Translations under genes and position numbers: made by a program | Shown: one piece after another, positions 1 through 7,903 of the stretch | Numbering within the stretch: position 1 is the first letter of the stretch | Layout: each line of letters begins with the position of its first letter | The notes under the pieces: model-generated | Databases searched by the model: none | The model's input: only the letters and a program-made list of their open reading frames with translations | Told to the model about the DNA's origin: nothing | DNA from: an uncultured Synechococcus sp. | GTDB taxonomy: Bacteria > Cyanobacteriota > Cyanobacteriia > Phormidesmidales > Phormidesmidaceae | Length of the DNA stretch: 45,208 bases | NCBI GenBank assembly: GCA_937911865.1 | Contig: CALDSK010000247.1 | Span: forward strand, 1-45,208 | Reading direction: 5' to 3'

Positions 1-951
1 CCCTACTTCACTGGATTCTCCTTTGACGGCGTAATCGAGCTGGCGGATTACGAGCTGCTCTCAGTCATCCCCATGAGTCGGCATCTGTTTGGCACCGTCG
101 GAGCCGCAACCCCTGAGCCCATTGATGCCGACCAAGATCCAGAAGACCCACAAGCCGCTGACAGCGACATTTTGGTACAGGTTGAGCCATCCCCCGGAGA
201 AGAACCCAGCGGAGAAGAACTCAGCGCAGTAGAAACAACGCCTGCCTACTTCAACCTGTTTGGTACGGATAACGCCGCTCGTGATGTCTTCAGCCGTCTG
301 GTCCACGGGGGTCGTATTAGTCTTAGTATTGGCCTCATTGGGATCACCATTTCGTTTCCACTGGGCTTACTCGTTGGGGGTATCTCTGGCTACTTCGGTG
401 GCATCGTCGATTCTGTCTTGATGCGGCTCGTCGAAGTCATTATGACCATTCCGTCGCTTTACCTGCTGATTTCCTTGGGCGTCATCTTGCCCCCCGAGCT
501 AGACAGCTCTCAGCGCTTCTTACTGATTATTCTGATTATTTCGTTTATTGGCTGGGCCGGACTTGCTCGCGTTATTCGGGGCGAAGTACTCTCACTCAAA
601 GAGCGCACCTTTGTGCAGGCCTCTCAGTCTATGGGCGGTCGTAGCCTGCACATCATTACCCGCCATATCCTGCCGCAAACGGCAACGTACGTCATCATTG
701 CCGCAACCCTTTCCATTCCTAGCTACATCGTCTCAGAAGCTGTTCTCAGCCTCATCGGCCTCGGCATTCAAGAACCCGATCCGTCTTGGGGCAACATGCT
801 TTCAGCCGGAACCAACGCGTCCATTTTGGTGCTCAATCCCTGGCTGGTATGGCCGCCTGCCGCCCTCATTGTTATCACCGTCCTCTCTTTTAACCTGCTA
901 GGAGACGGTCTGCGAGACGCTCTAGACCCTCGCAGCCTACAAGAGCGTTAG
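1..951 (+). CDS. ABC transporter permease, DppC/OppC type (5' end outside window)
   Basis: The reading frame is open from base 1, so the gene begins before the window and the ATG at 73 is not its start. The protein is the inner-membrane permease of a peptide/nickel-type ABC importer. Visible signs are the family motif FGTDNAARDVFSRL just before the transmembrane block, several hydrophobic helices, and the cytoplasmic EAA loop (SMGGRSLHIITRHILPQT), which contacts the ATPase. The C-terminus (LLGDGLRDALDPR) is typical of the DppC/OppC branch. An acidic, Pro/Glu-rich stretch of about 50 residues precedes the FGTD motif (about 130-240); E. coli-type DppC is not known for such an insert. The partner permease and binding protein would lie upstream, outside the window. 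The substrate cannot be told from sequence. Confidence 0.93.
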   Translation, partial: PYFTGFSFDGVIELADYELLSVIPMSRHLFGTVGAATPEPIDADQDPEDPQAADSDILVQVEPSPGEEPSGEELSAVETTPAYFNLFGTDNAARDVFSRLVHGGRISLSIGLIGITISFPLGLLVGGISGYFGGIVDSVLMRLVEVIMTIPSLYLLISLGVILPPELDSSQRFLLIILIISFIGWAGLARVIRGEVLSLKERTFVQASQSMGGRSLHIITRHILPQTATYVIIAATLSIPSYIVSEAVLSLIGLGIQEPDPSWGNMLSAGTNASILVLNPWLVWPPAALIVITVLSFNLLGDGLRDALDPRSLQER

Positions 952-968
952 CAGCGCGAGCGTAACAC

Positions 969-1652
969 TCAATATCCGCTTAGCTCCTTATGTACGCTGG
1001 TGCCTATTTGAATCGCTTCGTTGAGCAGTCGGCTGTATTCACTGGCTTCGTCGCCTACCTGAATTCGCTGTAGCATCGCCAGGTTTTTCTCTATGCTCGA
1101 AAACATCTCCTGCTTTCTAGAGATAAACTGCTGATGCTTGCGCATCACTTTTTCAGTCATCAGGCCGCAGATTAAGCTCTCACGAGTTAGATGTAGCGCC
1201 TCAATCACCTCATCTCGATTTTCTAAATTCAACCGACTGTTTTTCGCAGCGCCTAGCTCTTCTAAGATCTCAACAGCTGCGACCATCTCATTGAATCGAT
1301 CAATATCATCGAGTAGATGGCTGAGCGTAATCAGCCGCTTACCTGCACGCCAGCGGTAAAGCGCCCAAAAGAGTGTCAGCGCGATCGCACCCACCACACC
1401 AAACGGTAGCCACCGCCAAACCGCCGCCGCATTGTTACCACTGACAGAGCGAGCCAGCAGCAGCGTTACGGGCAGGCAAAAAATGGATGCCACGCACAGT
1501 GTTAGCAGCTGCTCTCCCAAAAAAGAGAGTCGCGCAGCGGGCGCAAATGCGGCCTGACGATAGGCCCAGCCCATATTCACCGCGCCAATATCCAGGCCAG
1601 TGATCTCGTCCAGGTCTCGCTCTGTAATTCTTAAGCTATCCAAATTTGTCAT
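969..1652 (-). CDS. Two-helix membrane protein with coiled-coil C-terminus, unknown function
   Basis: I do not recognise a family. The 227-residue protein has a polar N-terminus (MTNLDSLRITERD), two adjacent hydrophobic helices at about residues 45-68 and 80-100, then a charged, helical C-terminal half rich in Leu, Glu and Lys that looks coiled-coil. The ATG at 1652 is chosen because it lies 16 nt after the stop of the upstream gene on the same strand; an ATG at 1766 would force a long overlap and add an Arg-rich segment read out of the neighbour. The close spacing suggests co-transcription with the six-helix protein at 1669-2454. The pair may form a membrane complex, but this is inference only. 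Confidence 0.75.
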   Translation of the reverse strand: MTNLDSLRITERDLDEITGLDIGAVNMGWAYRQAAFAPAARLSFLGEQLLTLCVASIFCLPVTLLLARSVSGNNAAAVWRWLPFGVVGAIALTLFWALYRWRAGKRLITLSHLLDDIDRFNEMVAAVEILEELGAAKNSRLNLENRDEVIEALHLTRESLICGLMTEKVMRKHQQFISRKQEMFSSIEKNLAMLQRIQVGDEASEYSRLLNEAIQIGTSVHKELSGY

Positions 1653-1668
1653 TACAGTTCGCCGATAC

Positions 1669-2454
1669 CTAGAAGCCCAGCATAGAAGCGATCGTCTGGA
1701 AAACCTTAGCGTAAAAGTTACCGTCGATTTCCGGCCTAAAAATTTGGAACACCTCGTTATCCGCACCGAAAAAGGGTCGCAGCGTCCAACCTAGCTGAGA
1801 ACCCACTAGCCCGTAAAGCACAACCCAGCCCTGCAATAGCTTCAGTCTTAGCTTTTGCTCAAAGCCGTCTGGTCCTGCCATATCGACCATGCCCTTGTAA
1901 AACAAGCGCACGCCAACACAGCCGGTCAACCCCATCACCAGCACATTTAGCAGTAAGAAAAAGTTGTAGTCTTGAATAGAGATTAAGAAGAAGAGAATCA
2001 CCGGAGCAAAGCTAAACAGCAAAACGCTGATAATCGCCACCGAAGTCAGCGCCATCACCACATACTGCTTAAAGTTCAGCTTTGAGCCAAAGAGAATATC
2101 GAAGAAATAAAGCGTCGGCACACAGATCATCAGCGTGATCAGGTAAAGCGCCGGTAGCTTAATGGCCGAGGAAATAATTTGTAGGCCACCGCTGTAGGTG
2201 CCAACAATGGCACCGTACACGGCAAAAAAACAGCTGCTGGCCACCAGCAGCGCTGATATTTTGCGGTTGAGCTTTACTTCATTGCGCACCTCATCTAAAA
2301 AGGTTCTGCGATCGCGCAACAGCCGAATCAAAACCGCAAAATGATTTAAGTTTCCTCGCTTACGCCTCAGTTCCAAGGCCTCTTGACCCAAAGGGACTTG
2401 ATTTAAGGCGGGTGCTTGATTCAGAGGCTCTTGGTTTAAAGATTCCTGATTCAT
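1669..2454 (-). CDS. Polytopic (about 5-6 TM) membrane protein, cyanobacterial conserved type
   Basis: The 261-residue protein has a soluble N-terminus of about 65 residues, then five to six hydrophobic helices from about residue 66 to 225. The family resembles cyanobacterial membrane proteins that databases often label 'actin-binding WH2 domain-containing' or Yip1-like; I consider those labels uninformative. Its N-terminus is built from short repeats (NQESLNQEPLNQAP...NQVPLGQ), which at DNA level are an imperfect tandem duplication next to the start codon. Downstream, 16 nt away, lies the two-helix protein gene, so the two probably form an operon. No catalytic motif is visible. Confidence 0.78.
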   Translation of the reverse strand: MNQESLNQEPLNQAPALNQVPLGQEALELRRKRGNLNHFAVLIRLLRDRRTFLDEVRNEVKLNRKISALLVASSCFFAVYGAIVGTYSGGLQIISSAIKLPALYLITLMICVPTLYFFDILFGSKLNFKQYVVMALTSVAIISVLLFSFAPVILFFLISIQDYNFFLLLNVLVMGLTGCVGVRLFYKGMVDMAGPDGFEQKLRLKLLQGWVVLYGLVGSQLGWTLRPFFGADNEVFQIFRPEIDGNFYAKVFQTIASMLGF

Positions 2455-2733
2455 AGAGAGTAACGATTTTTAGGTGATTTAATCTAACGTTTTTTGATGC
2501 GACCTGTCGGGTCTAACCCTTTTGTCTCTAGAGCTACAGCGTCAAACCATAGCATTCCGAAAACAAGTTAGAAGAAATAGGCGGCTTCTTAGCAATCAAC
2601 AACAAAAACCAATTTTTAAGACAAATGACCAGCGGAAAATGACCGACTAACCAGACATATACCTATCACCCGCATAGGATAAAAGTATCAACAGGTCGCT
2701 ATCCCTCAGCTCACAAGCGGTAAGCTAAGAAAT
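2455..2733. other. Divergent intergenic region
   Basis: This 279-base gap separates the leftward membrane-protein operon from the rightward iron-sulfur protein gene. It is AT-rich and should hold both promoters. I saw no convincing hairpin, repeat or known operator in it. Confidence 0.4.
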
Positions 2734-4164
2734 GTGCAATCTTGTCGAAAGCAATCTTGTCAAAAGAATATGTCACCGACCAACAGCCCGCTTAAGCTCA
2801 ACACCAGTCTCAGCTCTAACGACACAGCAACTGAAGCGATCGCACAGCAGCACAACAGCGGATTGACATTCGACAGCACCCAACCGCCAGAGCAATCACT
2901 CATCGACGCCTGCGTTCACTGCGGCTTTTGCCTACCTACCTGTCCCAGCTACCGGGTCATTGGCAAAGAAAACGACTCTCCTAGAGGCCGTATCTACCTG
3001 ATGGACGCCATCAACAAAGGCGAAGCTCCTCTTTCCCCCACCTCCATAAAACATTTCGATAGCTGCCTGGGCTGCCTCGCCTGCACCACCGCCTGCCCCT
3101 CCGGCGTCCAATACGACAAACTCATCTCCAGCGTTCGCCCTCACATTCAACGCAACTACAGCCGCGCCAGGCCCCAAAACGCTATTCGTCAGCTCATCTT
3201 ATCCCTTTTCCCCTACCCCGATCGAATTCGCCTGCTGCTTACCCCCCTAGCCCTCTACCAAAAGCTCGGCATCTCCAAGCTTGTTCAATCCACCGGCTTA
3301 CTCAAGCGCCTCTCTCCCAACTTAGCAGCGATGGAAAGCCTACTACCCCCTGTCACTGCCAGCTGTTTCTCCGACAACCTACCCGAAGAGATTCCGGCTC
3401 AGGGTGAAAAGCGCTACCGGGTTGGCATGATTCTTGGCTGCGTGCAGCGCGTATTTTTCTCAGGCGTCAACGAAGCCACCGCCCGTGTTCTGAGTGCTAA
3501 CGGCTGCGAGATTGTTGTTCCTAGATCGCAAGGCTGTTGTTCTGCGCTGCCCGAACACCAGGGAGAAACCCAGCAGGCTCAGGCACTCGCCCGTCAAATG
3601 ATCGACAGCTTTGAAGACACTGGCGTAGACTATGTCATTATCAACGCCGCTGGCTGTGGCCACACACTGAAAGAATACGGCCATATTTTGGCAGATGACC
3701 CTGCATACGCAGAACGCGCTCAGGCCTTCGCCAGCAAAGTACGCGATGTGCAAGAGTTCTTAGCTGAAGTAGGGCTGAGCGCCAAGCTACATCCGCTACA
3801 AACAGATCCGCTTGTAGCGGTGTATCAGGATGCCTGTCACCTTCTACACGGGCAAAAGATCAGTCGTCAGCCCCGTCAGCTACTAGAACAAATTCCTGGA
3901 TTAACCTTAAGAGAACCGATGGACGCGGCCCTATGCTGCGGCAGTGCAGGCGTATACAACATGCTCCAGCCAGAAATTGCAGAAGAGCTAGGCCAGATGA
4001 AAGCCACTAGCTTAACTAACACAAGCGCTGCGCTTATTGCCTCTTCTAATCCAGGCTGTTCTTTACAAATTAAGCAGGCCCTAGAGAAGCAAGGTAAAAC
4101 TATCGACCTCAAGCATCCAATGCAGCTGCTAGATCTATCCATCCGTCAAGTAAAGTTGAAGTAA
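2734..4164 (+). CDS. glcF: (Fe-S)-binding protein, glycolate oxidase GlcF-like subunit
   Basis: The 476-residue protein has two ferredoxin-type clusters near the N-terminus (CVHCGFCLPTCP at about 60-71 and CLGCLACTTACP at about 112-123), followed by two cysteine-rich CCG domains (QGCCSALPEHQGE near 265 and ALCCGSAGVYN near 400). This is the layout of GlcF, the electron-transfer subunit of glycolate dehydrogenase, which oxidises photorespiratory glycolate at the membrane; lactate-type enzymes use a similar subunit. GlcD and GlcE are not adjacent, so the exact substrate is inferred. The start is uncertain. GTG at 2734 begins with a 15-bp tandem duplication (CAATCTTGTCRAAAG twice), and the ATG at 2770 after the repeat is an equally good start. 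The gene ends 34 nt from the convergent LysR gene. Confidence 0.85.
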   Translation: MQSCRKQSCQKNMSPTNSPLKLNTSLSSNDTATEAIAQQHNSGLTFDSTQPPEQSLIDACVHCGFCLPTCPSYRVIGKENDSPRGRIYLMDAINKGEAPLSPTSIKHFDSCLGCLACTTACPSGVQYDKLISSVRPHIQRNYSRARPQNAIRQLILSLFPYPDRIRLLLTPLALYQKLGISKLVQSTGLLKRLSPNLAAMESLLPPVTASCFSDNLPEEIPAQGEKRYRVGMILGCVQRVFFSGVNEATARVLSANGCEIVVPRSQGCCSALPEHQGETQQAQALARQMIDSFEDTGVDYVIINAAGCGHTLKEYGHILADDPAYAERAQAFASKVRDVQEFLAEVGLSAKLHPLQTDPLVAVYQDACHLLHGQKISRQPRQLLEQIPGLTLREPMDAALCCGSAGVYNMLQPEIAEELGQMKATSLTNTSAALIASSNPGCSLQIKQALEKQGKTIDLKHPMQLLDLSIRQVKLK

Positions 4165-4198
4165 GAAAACATAGAACGAGAACAGCAAAGTGGCCTTA

Positions 4199-5122
4199 CT
4201 AGACAACACCTGGAATTTGGGGAACTGCTTCTCTGAGTACAGCTAAGAAGCTCTGTAGTCTACGAGGGCGATGTCGTCCTGGCAGGGATGCTACATTGAT
4301 GGTCAGGCTTGGTGCACGCCACTTTGGAAGAATGTCTACAAGCTGTTGCTGTTCCAATTCTTGTTCTACAAACCAGCGCGGCATCACCGAAAAACCGAGA
4401 CCTGCCAACGTAGCCTGACGAATAGTAAAAATATTGTTCGTCACCATTCTTACCGGTGGTGAGACAACAACCGTTTTTCCTTTTGTTTTTCCTTTTATGT
4501 TTTCCAGTGGAATGCGATCGCCCTCAAACGGAGACAGCGCCACACAAGAAAACTTTTTCAGATCAGTCGGTAAGCTGATCTTTCCGTAAGCGTCAAGCAG
4601 TGCTGGAGCCGCCACAACCATACGCTCAACCTGGCCCAACGGTTCTACTGCCAGCGAATTATCCAAAATCGAACCAATTTTTATCCAGCAGTCGCAGCCA
4701 AGCTCAGCAAAACGAATATCGCCGTCTTCTAGCTGCCAAGAAAGCGAAATAGCTGGATACTGTTGTTGGAACTCAAGTACCCTATCGAGTAAATGCAGCT
4801 GCCCTAAAGCAATAGGGGCAACAACTTTCAAGCGGCCTCGCATCACATCTTTTGCTTCTAGGTGCTTGTCTTCGGGTGCTTCCCATTCATCTAGCAACTG
4901 ACGGGCATCGGCTAGCAGCTCAGCGCCTGCCACCGTCAGGGAAAGATCGTGTGTCGTGCGGCGCATTAGCTGCGACTTAAAGCGAGATTCTAACGCTGCA
5001 AGCTGACGGCTAACAGAGGGCTGAGACAACCCTAGCGCGCGAGCAGCCCCACTGATACTGCCTGCATCAGCAATCTGTACAAACGTCTGTAGCAGCGTTA
5101 ATCGATCAAGCGATTTGCTCAT
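4199..5122 (-). CDS. LysR-family transcriptional regulator
   Basis: The 307-residue protein has the standard LysR plan: an N-terminal winged helix-turn-helix at residues 5-64 (DAGSISGAARALGLSQPSVS followed by RQLAALE), then a periplasmic-binding-protein-like effector domain from about residue 90. Length is normal. The gene is divergent from the aldo/keto reductase at 5293, with about 170 nt between the two starts. In this family that layout commonly means the regulator controls the divergent gene and itself. The effector is unknown. Residues KGKTKGKT near 190 come from a short internal DNA repeat. Confidence 0.92.
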   Translation of the reverse strand: MSKSLDRLTLLQTFVQIADAGSISGAARALGLSQPSVSRQLAALESRFKSQLMRRTTHDLSLTVAGAELLADARQLLDEWEAPEDKHLEAKDVMRGRLKVVAPIALGQLHLLDRVLEFQQQYPAISLSWQLEDGDIRFAELGCDCWIKIGSILDNSLAVEPLGQVERMVVAAPALLDAYGKISLPTDLKKFSCVALSPFEGDRIPLENIKGKTKGKTVVVSPPVRMVTNNIFTIRQATLAGLGFSVMPRWFVEQELEQQQLVDILPKWRAPSLTINVASLPGRHRPRRLQSFLAVLREAVPQIPGVV

Positions 5123-5292
5123 ACGCTTTCTGTATAACTACTATTTTTATCACTCGTCTACCAAATATCCAATGTTACTGCCATAGTTGATTCATACGCA
5201 ACAGCGAAGAGATGTTTCTATCGCTGTTTCAAACATTTCGCGATGCCAAAGACCACAGCTCATTTCTCATCAGTACAAGGTACTCAGTCAAG

Positions 5293-6180
5293 ATGAACAC
5301 AACTACTTCTACTCAACCAACACCAAAAACATTCGCTATCGGTGGTGATTTAACCGTCAATCGTCTTGGCTACGGCGCAATGCGATTAACCGGACAGCCT
5401 AGCAACTTCGGCCCCTACGCCGATTGGGAAGGCGGTAAAGCGCTACTGCGCAGAGCCGTCGAGCTAGGCGTCAATTTTATAGATACGGCTGAAGCCTATG
5501 GCCCTGGCGATAACGAAGATATCATTGCCGATGCGCTTTCTCCGTATACAAAGAATTTGGTTGTTGCGACTAAAGGAGGTATCTTCAAGCCCGCTCCTGG
5601 CAATATTCAAGCAGACGCTAGCCCTGACAACTTACGACGCGGGATTGAAGGTAGCCTGCAACGGCTGAAGCTAGAGAAAATTGACCTCTATCAACTCCAT
5701 CGCCCCGACCCTAAAGTTCCTTTTGCTAAGTCAGTTCAAACGCTGGCAGCACTACAACAAGCAGGCAAAGTTCGACATATTGGACTTTCTAATGTGACGT
5801 TAGAACAGTTGAAAGAGGCGCAAGGAATCGTCTCAATTGCCTCTGTTCAAAATCGGTTTAGTTTGAGCGATCGCACGCACAAAGCGACCTTAGACTACTG
5901 CACTGAGCAAAACATTGCTTTCATTCCACACGGCTCTCTGGGCGCTAATCCGCTGAAACGAGGCACTCCCTTAACTGAAGCCAAAGGAATGATTCTAGAG
6001 ATTGCCCAACAGCATGACGCTAGCACAACTCAAATCGCACTCGCTTGGCTGCTGCACCGTGCGCCCAATATCATTCTAATTCCTGGAACAACTACAGTCG
6101 CTCACTTAGAAGACAACATGAAAGCAAGCTCAATCACACTCTCTGAATCCGAAGTCTCTCAGATTAGTCAGCTCGCTTAA
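5293..6180 (+). CDS. Aldo/keto reductase
   Basis: The 295-residue protein is a cytoplasmic NADPH-dependent oxidoreductase of the AKR superfamily with a TIM barrel. The catalytic tetrad is visible: Asp64 and Tyr69 (NFIDTAEAYGPG), Lys94 (VATKGG) and His136 (YQLHRPDP). The cofactor-binding end is present (IPGTTTVAHLEDN). The ATG at 5293 is preferred; an in-frame ATG at 5212 would add 27 residues that match no AKR N-terminus. The divergent LysR gene is the likely regulator. The stop codon lies 9 nt from the probable original end of the convergent SDR gene. The substrate is not predictable. Confidence 0.92.
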   Translation: MNTTTSTQPTPKTFAIGGDLTVNRLGYGAMRLTGQPSNFGPYADWEGGKALLRRAVELGVNFIDTAEAYGPGDNEDIIADALSPYTKNLVVATKGGIFKPAPGNIQADASPDNLRRGIEGSLQRLKLEKIDLYQLHRPDPKVPFAKSVQTLAALQQAGKVRHIGLSNVTLEQLKEAQGIVSIASVQNRFSLSDRTHKATLDYCTEQNIAFIPHGSLGANPLKRGTPLTEAKGMILEIAQQHDASTTQIALAWLLHRAPNIILIPGTTTVAHLEDNMKASSITLSESEVSQISQLA

Positions 6181-6189
6181 ACAGGATGC

Positions 6190-6282
6190 TTAAACAGAGG
6201 GAAATCGAGCCACAATACCATCAAAATATCGGTTTAGCACCGGAGAATTCAAGCTGTGGAAACGAATAAGTACACCCATTTC
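6190..6282 (-). pseudogene. Detached in-frame C-terminal tail of the SDR gene
   Basis: Reading past TAA 6283-6285 in the same frame gives 30 further residues (including VLIRFHSLNSPVLNRYFDGI) before a second TAA at 6190-6192. These look like the amphipathic, membrane-associating tail at the end of KDSR-like SDRs in cyanobacteria. The second stop lies 9 nt from the convergent aldo/keto reductase stop, a tight fit typical of this window. The simplest reading is one point mutation to a stop codon, with readthrough or a base-calling error as alternatives. Confidence 0.6.
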
Positions 6283-7038
6283 TTAGCCAGGCGATTGCTC
6301 AAATCGGCCTTTAGCCATCCCGTCTAAAATGACCTGTGCAACCGCCTCTGGCTGCCAAAGCATAGCGGTCGCGGTGATCTCTTTAGTCGCAGCAGGCTTC
6401 GTTTTATTCTCTACTTCCAGCTGAGGCGTGTTTGTATCTGGTGGGTAAGCGATAGAGACTTGAATACCCAGAGGCTTCAACTCAGCCCGTAAAGATTCTG
6501 CCAGGCCCCTAACTGCAAATTTACTTGAGCCGTAGGCACTATAGCCATACAAGCCAATCAGCCCAGCGCCCGAAGAGAGTATGCCAATTTGTCCCGAGCT
6601 CTGTTGTTTCATCGCAGGCAAGACCGCCCGAATAGCGTAAAGCGTGCCAAAGTAATTAACAGCCATCGTTTTCTCAAACATCTCAACAGGCAGCTCCTGA
6701 AAGTGACCCGGATGGGCAATACCCGCACAGGTAATGAGCTGAGCAGGGGGTCCTAGCCGGTCAATAGCATCCTCAATCGTTGTCTCGACTTGGGCGCGAT
6801 CGCTCACATCCACCCGCAGAGCCAACACCGTCTGCGCAGCCGACTTTCTAGCCTGCTCAATCTCCGCCTTTGCTTGCAGTAATCTCTCTTCACCCCTCGC
6901 CAAAATAGAAACATTCGCGCCCTGCCTGGCAAGGTTGAGCGCGATCGCTTTTCCAATCCCACTAGAGCCGCCCGTAATAATGCTATGCGATCTAGCGCTC
7001 TGAGCTACGGCCTGTTCTACAGTCTGTTCTGTGGCCAC
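6283..7038 (-). CDS. SDR-family reductase resembling 3-ketodihydrosphingosine reductase, C-terminus cut by an in-frame stop
   Basis: The 251-residue protein is a classical short-chain dehydrogenase: NADP(H) site TGGSSGIG at 22-29, catalytic Ser155/156, and Tyr169-x3-Lys173. The segment YPPDTNTP at 198-205 followed by ENKTKP closely matches the KDSR/TSC10 group, which reduces 3-ketosphinganine, so a long-chain keto-lipid substrate is plausible. The frame ends at TAA 6283-6285 directly after GRFEQSPG, but the same frame continues for another 30 codons with family-like content (see 6190-6282). The start follows the upstream SRPBCC stop by 3 nt, so the two are co-transcribed. True sphingolipid synthesis is not shown: no serine palmitoyltransferase gene is in the window. 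Confidence 0.88.
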   Translation of the reverse strand: MATEQTVEQAVAQSARSHSIITGGSSGIGKAIALNLARQGANVSILARGEERLLQAKAEIEQARKSAAQTVLALRVDVSDRAQVETTIEDAIDRLGPPAQLITCAGIAHPGHFQELPVEMFEKTMAVNYFGTLYAIRAVLPAMKQQSSGQIGILSSGAGLIGLYGYSAYGSSKFAVRGLAESLRAELKPLGIQVSIAYPPDTNTPQLEVENKTKPAATKEITATAMLWQPEAVAQVILDGMAKGRFEQSPG

Positions 7039-7041
7039 AAC

Positions 7042-7782
7042 CTACTGCGCTGCTCGCCGCTCAGTTTCTGCTTTCGCCGCAACCAAAGAATCTTCTAACA
7101 CCAGCCGATACGTACTAAAGAACAATCCTCTCGGAGAGCTTTCACCCGGATCGATATCCACCTGATGCGTAATCAGCACTTTATCCGTTTCACTGCCGTC
7201 TTCACCCGTCACAGGCACCAAAGACCAAACGCCTTGCAGCAGCTTCAAATCGCCCTCTACCAGATTAAAATCAACCCGCTCCGGAGAACTTTCCACCGAG
7301 GAAATTTTCACCTGACTGCGAATATCCAGCACGCCAGGCACCACAGAAATCACGTTCATCTGCTGAAAGACTTGCTCATCGCCGTTCGACTCTAGCAGCT
7401 CACTATCTTCTACATTCGGCAAAAACTGCTCAAAGTTGTCATAGTCAGTCAGCACGTCCCAGGCCGTTTCAGTCGGTGCCTCAATCAGCACCCGCGCAAT
7501 AAACTGCCCTTTATCACCCGCCCGCTTTGCATCAACAGTCACCTGCCCGGCGCTCAAAGTCGCCTGGTCCTGCTCAGAAAGTTCGGCAAACACCGTCTGT
7601 ACCGACTCTGCTGCAACCGGCTGCTCAGCTGAAGCGTCAGCGGGTTCAGGCGTCTGAGCAGACGCTGTTGCAATTGGTGTAGCCAGGGCAATCGCTAGCG
7701 CTGCCGCTTTACCCCAGGACCGAACATGCTTAGCAAAGAAACGAGAAGGCATAAACGCAACAAACCTCACAGATAGCGACAA
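7042..7782 (-). CDS. Exported SRPBCC (START/cyclase-dehydrase-like) protein
   Basis: The 246-residue protein begins with a signal-peptide-like segment (basic start, hydrophobic AAALAIALATPIATASAQT) with probable cleavage after ASA, so it should act in the periplasm or thylakoid lumen. The remainder fits the SRPBCC/polyketide-cyclase fold of the COQ10/START type, with the typical phrase APTETAWDVLTDYDNFEQFL and later LLQGVWSLVPV. Such proteins bind hydrophobic ligands; no enzyme residues can be assigned. A second in-frame ATG at 7752 would give a tighter signal peptide and is possible. It is followed at 3 nt by the SDR gene, hinting at a shared lipid-like substrate. Confidence 0.8.
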   Translation of the reverse strand: MSLSVRFVAFMPSRFFAKHVRSWGKAAALAIALATPIATASAQTPEPADASAEQPVAAESVQTVFAELSEQDQATLSAGQVTVDAKRAGDKGQFIARVLIEAPTETAWDVLTDYDNFEQFLPNVEDSELLESNGDEQVFQQMNVISVVPGVLDIRSQVKISSVESSPERVDFNLVEGDLKLLQGVWSLVPVTGEDGSETDKVLITHQVDIDPGESSPRGLFFSTYRLVLEDSLVAAKAETERRAAQ

Positions 7783-7903
7783 ATATGCTCAATTCAAAGC
7801 ACCATTTTGGCAGAGGGAAACCAGCAACTCAAGTTAATTCATACTCAAGTAAATCTGCACATTGTCCTGACACTGAGGCGTGTTTTTATGATATGGAAAA
7901 TCT

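Noticed and set aside
6283..7038. Sphingolipid biosynthesis assigned to the SDR
   Set aside because: KDSR-like motifs are clear but no serine palmitoyltransferase or ceramide synthase is in the window, so only the resemblance is stated.
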